Shown here piece after piece: positions 1-4,930 of a DNA stretch of 7,900 bases. The notes under the pieces are model-generated. The model made no database searches. It was given only the letters and a program-made list of their open reading frames with translations, and had not been told where the DNA came from. Position numbers and translations under genes: made by a program. Location: assembly GCA_024640925.1 (NCBI GenBank), contig JAHEEB010000160.1, forward strand, positions 1 through 7,900, in the 5' to 3' direction. This DNA is from Bacteroidota bacterium. GTDB taxonomy: Bacteria; Bacteroidota; Bacteroidia; Bacteroidales; UBA10428. Position 1 is the first letter of the stretch, and each line of letters starts with the position of its first letter.

Positions 1-1106
1 TAGTTTAGTAAACCAAATCCACCATGAAATGGTGTAAACCTTGGGCCTGCTTCTTCAAAAATATCAGTAAATACCCAATATGACATGGAATTTGCAGCAC
101 TACCAACCTGTTTTATTTTCTCAAGAATATATGCTGCCTGGTGATAACTGTCGTGAATGGGATCTGCTGGTGTATAGGATGAACTCCATTCCGTATAATG
201 CAGTTCCAGGTTAGGCATGGCTGAACTTGAAATTTGCCTTCGTGAATTCAAAATATCACCACTTACACTCCATTTATCTTTGCTCAATATGGTACCAGAG
301 TTTCCGTATTCATCTAAATAACCTTGTTTAACACCATAGGAATGTGTAGAAATAAAGTCAAACGAAACAGAATTTCTATTGCAGAACTCTATCATTTCTG
401 GCACCCATGCTGCTCCAGCTGTAGCAGGACCTCCAACTTTGTAATCTTTATTTACACTTTTAATTGCCCGGGCACTGTAATCGTACAGTTTAAAATACTC
501 CTGCAGCGAACCTGACCAAAATCCCGGAGAAAGGTTTGGTTCGTTCCAAACTTCGAAATACCATGTTTTAACTTCATCGGCACCATATCGTTCGGTGAAA
601 TGCAAGGTTAAATTGCGGATTAAGCTTTCCCATTTGTTGTAATCCTTGGGTGGTGTAACATTTCCTTTCCACCAGAAAATGGTTTGGTTTCCACTGGCAA
701 GAGCATTGGGCATAAATCCCAACTCAACAAAAGGTTTCATACCAATACTTAAAATATAGTCGTATAAAACATTGATATATTGATAATTGTATTCTGGATT
801 TCCATTTCTATCTTCCTTATAAACCCCCATATCGTCGGTTAATAAGCCATGCATTCGAATATATTTAAAACCGCATTCTTTTTTAACTATGGCCAGTTGT
901 TGTTGCCAATCGGCCCTTAATCCTTCGTTTGCCCTACCAGCACCAATGCATTCTTTAAACATAGTATTAAATGTACCCGCTGTTTTATTGAAATCAATAC
1001 GAATAATACGATCATCAGTTTTCGAAATCTCATTTTTAGGCTGCGACTGAGCATTTGTGTTCAAAAGAAACCCTAAAACAATGAGTAATATATTTCTGAA
1101 TTTCAT
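1..1106 (-). CDS. Secreted glycoside hydrolase family 39 (beta-xylosidase-like), 3' end outside window
   Basis: Begins at ATG 1104-1106 and stays open for 368 codons to the left edge, so the C-terminus is missing. Residues 1-20 look like a Sec signal peptide (MKFRN, then a hydrophobic run ending NTNAQ) with no lipobox Cys, predicting export to the periplasm or outside. The mature part has GH39 hallmarks: IGAGRANEGLR, then YIRMHGLLTDDM, then WYFEVWNEPNL with the putative acid/base Glu189, then LHYTEWSSSY with the putative nucleophile Glu306. The 117-residue spacing of the two Glu fits my memory of characterised GH39 xylosidases. Such retaining enzymes release xylose or related sugars from beta-linked oligosaccharides; the exact substrate here is not readable. 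It lies 102 nt after the alarmone synthetase gene and has its own candidate promoter. No SusC/SusD genes are seen, but a polysaccharide locus could continue to the left. Family assignment is firm, specificity is not. Confidence 0.9.
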   Translation of the reverse strand, partial: MKFRNILLIVLGFLLNTNAQSQPKNEISKTDDRIIRIDFNKTAGTFNTMFKECIGAGRANEGLRADWQQQLAIVKKECGFKYIRMHGLLTDDMGVYKEDRNGNPEYNYQYINVLYDYILSIGMKPFVELGFMPNALASGNQTIFWWKGNVTPPKDYNKWESLIRNLTLHFTERYGADEVKTWYFEVWNEPNLSPGFWSGSLQEYFKLYDYSARAIKSVNKDYKVGGPATAGAAWVPEMIEFCNRNSVSFDFISTHSYGVKQGYLDEYGNSGTILSKDKWSVSGDILNSRRQISSSAMPNLELHYTEWSSSYTPADPIHDSYHQAAYILEKIKQVGSAANSMSYWVFTDIFEEAGPRFTPFHGGFGLLN

Positions 1107-1150
1107 GGTACCTGTTATTTGTTGGTTTATCTATTTCGAACTTTCAACTT

Positions 1151-1182
1151 TAAATATACAAGCTTAATTATTAATGAAGAAA
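1151..1182 (-). promoter_or_regulatory. Candidate Bacteroidota-type promoter for the GH39 gene
   Basis: On the minus strand TTTC (1179-1182) is followed after 20 nt by TATATTTA (1151-1158), each one base off the -33 TTTG and -7 TAnnTTTG elements of the Bacteroidota primary sigma factor. The -7 element ends 44 nt before the GH39 start codon. This is a pattern match by eye in AT-rich DNA, so it is weak. Confidence 0.3.
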
Positions 1183-1208
1183 CACATTGCACCCATTAAA
1201 GTTAAAGG

Positions 1209-1898
1209 TTATTTGTTGTTCGGATTTATAGTGATATTAAACAGATTCTGCATTCTTTTATCGATATCGGCAATTTCTTCGGCGCAATCTTTCAATTCAC
1301 TGGAAATTGATTCTGTTCTTCTATCGGCTAACTTGTAATATAATTCATGTTCCAGCGAAGCCCAAAAATCCATGGCAATGGTGCGAATCTGAATCTCTAC
1401 ATTTACAATTTCCACTCTTGTCGACATAAAGACGGGCACTGTTACAATATGATGAAGGCTGCGATAACCATTGGGTTTTGGATTTTTTATATAATCAGAA
1501 GTACGAACAAGATCAATATCATTCTGTGATAAAAGCATATCTGCAATAAGGTAGATATCTTCGATATATGGGCAGATAACACGAACTCCTGCCATATCGG
1601 TCAGATTTTTCCGGGCCGATTCCACACTGATTTCCAGACCTCTTCTTTGCAGCTTTTTTACAATGCTCACGGGTGTTTTTACACGTGTATGTATAGAATG
1701 AATTGGATTCCTTTCGCTGCTATATTTAAATTCGCTGTTCAGATTCTCAAGCTTGGTGGCAATTTCGCGGGTTGCAGATAAATAAATGTTTTCCGTTGTT
1801 ATAAAACTCTGAATTGTCTTCAGCATTTCTTCGGGCAGAACACTCCCTGCTATTCCATCAAACAGGTAAGATGCTTTTGTATATTCGGGTATATCCAT
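1209..1898 (-). CDS. Small alarmone synthetase, RelQ/YjbM type ((p)ppGpp synthetase domain only)
   Basis: A 229-residue protein consisting essentially of one RelA/SpoT synthetase domain, which transfers pyrophosphate from ATP to GDP or GTP to make (p)ppGpp in the cytoplasm. Visible motifs: basic ATP-binding segment RVKTPVSIVKKLQRRGLE (72-89), TDMAGVRVIC with Asp101, KNPKPNGYRSLH (138-149) with the guanine-stacking Tyr145, and VEIQIRTIAMDFWASLEH with catalytic Glu168 in the EIQIRT motif. There is no HD hydrolase domain and no TGS or ACT domain, and the length is that of stand-alone small alarmone synthetases rather than Rel. The wording of the KNPKPNGYRSLH and MDFWASLEH blocks is closest to the RelQ/YjbM branch as I remember it. 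The ATG at 1896-1898 gives a normal family N-terminus. It is flanked by 218 nt of non-coding DNA upstream and by the GH39 gene downstream, so it is probably its own transcription unit. Confidence 0.93.
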   Translation of the reverse strand: MDIPEYTKASYLFDGIAGSVLPEEMLKTIQSFITTENIYLSATREIATKLENLNSEFKYSSERNPIHSIHTRVKTPVSIVKKLQRRGLEISVESARKNLTDMAGVRVICPYIEDIYLIADMLLSQNDIDLVRTSDYIKNPKPNGYRSLHHIVTVPVFMSTRVEIVNVEIQIRTIAMDFWASLEHELYYKLADRRTESISSELKDCAEEIADIDKRMQNLFNITINPNNK

Positions 1899-2122
1899 AT
1901 TGATTGATCTTCAAAAATTCGATAAGCATTAGCAGCCTTCTTTGATGGGGCAAAAGTTTTTTATTTTTAGTTTGCTCATTGTCAAATTCTTTTTTTCAAA
2001 AATACAATAAAATGTCTGAACTGCACGGCGTTTTTTCTTCGCATGACCTAGCATTTGATGGTATAGTTGTGTGAAATTTCCTATCTGTTTTGTTTGCAAC
2101 ATGCATTTTTTATCATTTAGGT
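1899..2122. other. Non-coding stretch upstream of the alarmone synthetase gene
   Basis: No open frame, tRNA-like fold or terminator was recognised. On the minus strand it contains the leader of the alarmone synthetase gene. A possible -7 box (AACTTTTG, 1951-1958) has a TTTG at 1983-1986, but the 24-nt spacing is longer than usual, so no promoter is called. Confidence 0.4.
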
Positions 2123-2446
2123 TTTAAAACTATGATATCCAATTGTATTTAACCTGCACTCATCGATGAAAATTACCCAAAGAAACATATCGGAAGCGTA
2201 CTCATTAATAAATGCAGCTTGAAAAATTGAATTCAAGGCGAACTTATTGATGAATGCAGCATGAAAAAACGTATTCAATAAGCAATTAGCGATAAATACA
2301 ACCCGAAAATTTTTATTGATAGTGTTTTTATTGATATGATCGATGTGAAGAAACGTATTAATAGCGTACTTATCGATAAATGCAGCATGAAAAACCGTAT
2401 CGATAGCGCACGTATCGATGAGTGCAATAGGAAACAGCTTTTTCAT
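2117..2446 (-). CDS. Doubtful 109-aa repeat ORF covering the 42-nt repeat array
   Basis: I do not recognise this protein. It runs from ATG 2444-2446 to TAA and is built of degenerate 14-residue units of the form AFIDKYAINTFFHA, seen in variants such as AFINKFALNSIFQA and AFINEYASDMFLWV. There is no signal peptide, conserved catalytic motif or membrane segment with normal flanks. Because the DNA repeat unit is 42 nt (a multiple of three), one open unit makes the whole array open, so length is poor evidence for coding. The start codon lies 2 nt from a strong 11-bp palindrome that would fold around any ribosome-binding region. The same array read on the plus strand also gives 14-residue repeats, but with three stops. 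It could be a real repeat protein, a spurious frame over DNA repeats, or the shadow of a decayed plus-strand gene. Confidence 0.25.
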   Translation of the reverse strand: MKKLFPIALIDTCAIDTVFHAAFIDKYAINTFLHIDHINKNTINKNFRVVFIANCLLNTFFHAAFINKFALNSIFQAAFINEYASDMFLWVIFIDECRLNTIGYHSFKT

Positions 2447-2458
2447 GCTTTTTTCAGG
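2123..2458. repeat. Tandem array of about eight degenerate 42-nt units
   Basis: Units start at 2123, 2165, 2207, 2249, 2291, 2333, 2375 and 2417 with no length variation. The best conserved units (2249 and 2375) begin with plus-strand GAT(A/G)AATGCAGCATGAAAAA; the second part carries CGTATCGATAG and, 15 nt on, CGTATCGATGAG, so a shorter RID-type motif recurs inside each unit. The outermost units (2123 and 2417) are the most diverged. Read on the plus strand the units encode IDKCSMKNRIDSAR-like 14-mers, with in-phase stops at 2150 (TAA), 2228 (TGA) and 2279 (TAA). Between units 2333 and 2375 the differences fall about equally on all three codon positions, giving no sign of protein-level selection on either strand. 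Confidence 0.8.
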
Positions 2459-2476
2459 ATTGTTTTCCTGAAAAAA
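2449..2476. repeat. Perfect 11-bp inverted repeat at the end of the 42-nt array
   Basis: TTTTTTCAGGA (2449-2459), a 6-nt loop TTGTTT, then TCCTGAAAAAA (2466-2476). Both arms are exact complements. The T-run is 5' and the A-run 3' on either strand, the opposite of an intrinsic terminator, which needs a U-tract after the hairpin. It overlaps the last repeat unit and sits 2 nt from the start codon of the doubtful minus-strand ORF. Confidence 0.75.
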
Positions 2477-2544
2477 AAGAATCTGTATGCTTTTTAATCA
2501 GAATATTACAGTAACAGAATTGTTGTAAAACAAAAGAACAATTA

Positions 2545-2590
2545 CTTTGTGTCCCTTGTGCCTTCCTTTGTGCACATTGTGGTTAAAAAG
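2545..2590. repeat. CTTTGTG-type short periodic repeat
   Basis: Plus strand CTTTGTGTCC, CTTGTGCCTTC, CTTTGTGCAC and ATTGTGGTTA follow each other, a roughly 10-nt periodicity built on TTGTG, ending in AAAAAG. From memory, sequences of this style (CTTTGTGCACTTTGTGGTTA and similar) are scattered between genes in many bacterial genomes, including Bacteroidota, usually near gene ends. That cannot be verified here. It lies 69 nt past the stop codon of the EamA transporter gene. Confidence 0.5.
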
Positions 2591-2601
2591 CAATGCGTTG
2601 C
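2585..2601 (-). terminator. Weak candidate terminator after the EamA transporter gene
   Basis: On the minus strand GCAA-CGCA-TTGC followed directly by TTTTT, 57 nt past the transporter stop codon. The stem has only 4 bp, so it is a marginal intrinsic terminator. It is the only hairpin plus T-tract seen between the transporter and the repeat array. Confidence 0.25.
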
Positions 2602-2658
2602 AAGGAGAGATGTTTGTCAGCTTCCTGTTCGGCTTTTGTCAGTAAGTTAATTATGAAC

Positions 2659-3576
2659 TTAATCGGTTTGTCTTCGATATTTTCTAATAAAACTAGGCTT
2701 ATAGAACATGATGATTAAAGAGATTGAAACCAGAATCATACCTGCTATAACTATTATTTCCGGTTTTTCATCGGGTAAAATAATCCAACTTAAAATGCCA
2801 CCTATTACAGGCACAATAAATTTCCAGATATTAACCTCCGAAACCTGAATTCCGGGTTTGTTTAATACGATAAACCATAGAGAAAAACCAGCAGCAGCAA
2901 TAAATGAAAGCCACAAAAGAGCTGTATAATACTCTGCAGGTTGTATTTTGAATTGAAATCCTTCGAAAAAGAATGAAAGGATGAGAATGCCGAATCCTCC
3001 TGTAAACTGCTGAACAGAATTAAAAAAAACAGGGGACACAGCAGTTTTGTTTTTAGCAAAAATCACATTTCCAAGGCTTCCTGACATATTCGATACGATT
3101 AATATAATAATACCAACCAGTGGAACATGGGTTTCAAGTAATCCGGTTGTTCCACCTACAGCTATTACTGCAATTCCGGCAAAGCCAACAGCAATAGCTA
3201 CAACTTTCTTTGTTGATATAGATTCATTATTTATCATTCTTGCGAATAGTGCTATAAAAAGGGGGCCTGCTCCGACAATTAGCGCTGTTACTGAAGCCGG
3301 AACGATTTTAATACCTAAATGGAACAGACTGTATAGTCCGAAGGTTTGGAATAAACTTACTTTTAGAAGGACAACTTTATTGTCCCATAGCTCGTGGATA
3401 TTATATTTCAAATTTTTGCAAAAGGGAAGAATCATTAAGCCGGCAAGCATAAACCTGATGCCAGCCAAATGTAGTGGTTCGGAATAACGGAGCCCGATTT
3501 TAAGACTTACAAATGCGGTTGACCACAAAAGGCAGGCTGTAATTGCCATAAGGGCGATTCTTACCTTTTGGCTCAT
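2659..3576 (-). CDS. EamA/DMT-superfamily inner-membrane transporter
   Basis: A 305-residue, very hydrophobic protein with about ten predicted membrane helices (roughly 6-25, 36-52, 68-89, 95-113, 122-141, 151-172, 186-203, 217-237, 247-267, 273-292), the length and topology of the drug/metabolite transporter superfamily with two tandem EamA domains. Family-typical segments are LLWSTAFVSLKIGLR in helix 1, PLHLAGIRFMLAGL in helix 2, PASVTALIVGAGPLFIALFA in helices 3-4 and the Gly-rich helix 5 (VGFAGIAVIAVGG). The second repeat carries VNIWKFIVPVIGGILSWIILPDE. It ends in a basic tail (RKYRRQTD), as expected for a cytoplasmic C-terminus. EamA proteins export amino acids, metabolites or drugs, or take up nucleotide sugars; the substrate cannot be told from sequence. 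It starts 39 nt after the HAD phosphatase gene, so co-transcription is likely. Confidence 0.92.
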   Translation of the reverse strand: MSQKVRIALMAITACLLWSTAFVSLKIGLRYSEPLHLAGIRFMLAGLMILPFCKNLKYNIHELWDNKVVLLKVSLFQTFGLYSLFHLGIKIVPASVTALIVGAGPLFIALFARMINNESISTKKVVAIAVGFAGIAVIAVGGTTGLLETHVPLVGIIILIVSNMSGSLGNVIFAKNKTAVSPVFFNSVQQFTGGFGILILSFFFEGFQFKIQPAEYYTALLWLSFIAAAGFSLWFIVLNKPGIQVSEVNIWKFIVPVIGGILSWIILPDEKPEIIVIAGMILVSISLIIMFYKPSFIRKYRRQTD

Positions 3577-3615
3577 TTGAAACAGGTTTTCAAGTGTACT
3601 TTATTCTTGGTTCCT

Positions 3616-4254
3616 TCAGTTCAGCAAAGTAAAGAAATCTTCAAGGTTATTAATCACTTTATAATGGTTTTGTTTTAACCTTTCTTTGCTATGATGACCA
3701 TTTGAGACAAGTAAAAGGTCGCATCCCAGATTTTCGGCAACCTCTGCATCGTGCAATGTATCGCCGATAAAAAGTATTTCAGATGGAATTAAACGATTGG
3801 TATTTACAAAGTTTTCTGCAAGGTGCAATTTGCTGTTTGCATATATATCACTTAGTCCGATAATCGTATCGAAATATTCTTTAACACCAAGATTTTCAAT
3901 TTGCTGCGCAAGCATTTCCTGTTCCATGGCAGAAACAATAACCTGTTTTATATTGTTTTGTCGGAAATAATTAAGAATTTCGAAAGCGTGTTGTTGAAGA
4001 GGGGAGGACTTTGCCCTGATAGTGTATTCCGACATAAACTCTACTGATAATTTTTCAAAGGAATCAAGAGTTAAATCGAATCCGAGAGTTTTATAGTAAT
4101 CTTTAACAGGAAAACCAAATACAGATTTATAATATTTCTCATTAATGGTGCTCATTCCCCTTCTTGATAGCATTTGATTCATACTATCGATGCAGGCAAT
4201 AACATCGTTTAGAAGGGTACCATTCCAGTCCCAGAAAACATGTGTGAAATTCAT
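3616..4254 (-). CDS. HAD-superfamily phosphatase-like protein (Gph-like fold, variant motif I)
   Basis: A 212-residue cytoplasmic protein with the four HAD motifs: motif I FWDWNGTLLND (nucleophile Asp9), motif II VIVSAM (Ser108), motif III Lys142 in NSKLH, and motif IV IGDTLHDAEVA (Asp165 and Asp169, Mg2+ binding). A helical cap of the phosphoglycolate phosphatase/beta-phosphoglucomutase type fits between residues 15 and 85. The second Asp of the canonical DxD motif, normally the general acid/base, is Asn11 here. I recall DWNGT as a recurrent variant among HAD proteins rather than a one-off, so activity may be altered rather than lost. The family hydrolyses small phosphate esters; the substrate is unknown. 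The start codon lies 6 nt past the stop of the LiaF-like gene, implying translational coupling, and the transporter gene follows after 39 nt. Confidence 0.9.
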   Translation of the reverse strand: MNFTHVFWDWNGTLLNDVIACIDSMNQMLSRRGMSTINEKYYKSVFGFPVKDYYKTLGFDLTLDSFEKLSVEFMSEYTIRAKSSPLQQHAFEILNYFRQNNIKQVIVSAMEQEMLAQQIENLGVKEYFDTIIGLSDIYANSKLHLAENFVNTNRLIPSEILFIGDTLHDAEVAENLGCDLLLVSNGHHSKERLKQNHYKVINNLEDFFTLLN

Positions 4255-4260
4255 GAAATA

Positions 4261-4788
4261 CTATTGTTTAACCAGGAAATGCCCGAAGACAGTATTAATT
4301 TCTATATTAACAAAACTGGATGCTGCCGAATCATGATCGGAAATGTAATTTGCACTTCCAAAAACCGCTTTGTTATCTTCGGGTAATTCAGCAGAGCCAA
4401 AAACCGCTTCGGCTTTAATTCTTACAGGTAATCCGGGGGGAAGTCTTAACTCTGTATTTCCGAATATTGTATTGAATTCAAGATTTAAAGATCGGTCAGT
4501 AGGAATGGCAGCATCGGAAAAATCGAACAATGATTTACCAAAAATTGTGTTGTATTCCGTATTTGATGTAGGAAAATTTACATAGCGTTTATCGTTAAAT
4601 ATTACACCTTTTTCGCTTGAACTGATATTTAATGCAGATTTGCCTAATAATATTTTTAAACCAATAAGAATGAAAGCAATAGCAATTAAAATGCGGAAGA
4701 TGCTAATATTAAAAAAAACCTTGAATATAATACTCAGGCCAATTAGTATCAGCACAATTCCCCAAAAGAGACCAACACCCATTTTCAT
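4261..4788 (-). CDS. LiaF-like membrane protein with N-terminal helices and repetitive beta domain
   Basis: A 175-residue protein. Residues 4-22 and 28-48 are two membrane helices (GLFWGIVLILIGLSIIF and ILIAIAFILIGLKILLG), similar to the N-terminal module of LiaF/DUF5668-type proteins. The rest is a hydrophilic domain with a recurring motif: YNTIFG (79-84), FNTIFG (105-110), AEAVFG (126-131), KAVFG (140-144) and INTVFG (164-169), with RLPPGLPVRI between the second and third. This pattern resembles the C-terminal domain of LiaF and related cell-wall-active antibiotic response proteins, likely a small beta-helix. LiaF proteins inhibit envelope-stress two-component systems in Firmicutes; in Bacteroidota the role is not known to me, and no kinase or regulator gene lies beside it here. 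ATG at 4786-4788 was chosen; another ATG lies two codons later. It heads a probable operon with the HAD and EamA genes. Confidence 0.82.
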   Translation of the reverse strand: MKMGVGLFWGIVLILIGLSIIFKVFFNISIFRILIAIAFILIGLKILLGKSALNISSSEKGVIFNDKRYVNFPTSNTEYNTIFGKSLFDFSDAAIPTDRSLNLEFNTIFGNTELRLPPGLPVRIKAEAVFGSAELPEDNKAVFGSANYISDHDSAASSFVNIEINTVFGHFLVKQ

Positions 4789-4862
4789 TTAATTTAAAGT
4801 TAAAATCATTAATGAAATCTCATATCAGGAGTTTTGAAGGTTATGCCACTTATACTCCGAAA

Positions 4863-4893
4863 CGAAAATAGGTACTATCTGCGGTATTTCAAA
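4863..4893 (-). promoter_or_regulatory. Candidate Bacteroidota-type promoter for the LiaF-like/HAD/EamA genes
   Basis: On the minus strand an exact TTTG (4890-4893) is followed, after 19 nt, by TATTTTCG (4863-4870), one base off TAnnTTTG. It lies 74 nt before the LiaF-like start codon, in the 142-nt gap after lon. This is the best promoter match in the window, but it was found by eye only. Confidence 0.45.
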
Positions 4894-4930
4894 ATATAAA
4901 TCGGTGAATACCGGAAATTTGCCGATGAAA

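Noticed and set aside
1951..1986. Promoter for the alarmone synthetase gene (TTTG, AACTTTTG)
   Set aside because: The 24-nt spacing exceeds the usual range and the -7 box lacks the leading T; too weak to call.
2123..2458. CRISPR array
   Set aside because: The 42-nt units are contiguous, degenerate along their whole length and have no unique spacers; no cas genes are nearby.
2449..2476. Intrinsic terminator
   Set aside because: The stem is followed by A on both strands rather than a T-tract, so the polarity is wrong for termination.
3047..3487. 146-codon plus-strand open frame inside the EamA transporter gene
   Set aside because: It is antisense to a gene with clear family hydrophobicity and motifs; its translation is low-complexity (Pro/Thr/Ala/Ile rich) and matches nothing I know.
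4881..4913. Hairpin CGGTATT/AATACCG after lon as a terminator
   Set aside because: The loop is about 18 nt and no T-run follows on the minus strand; it also overlaps the better-supported promoter match.
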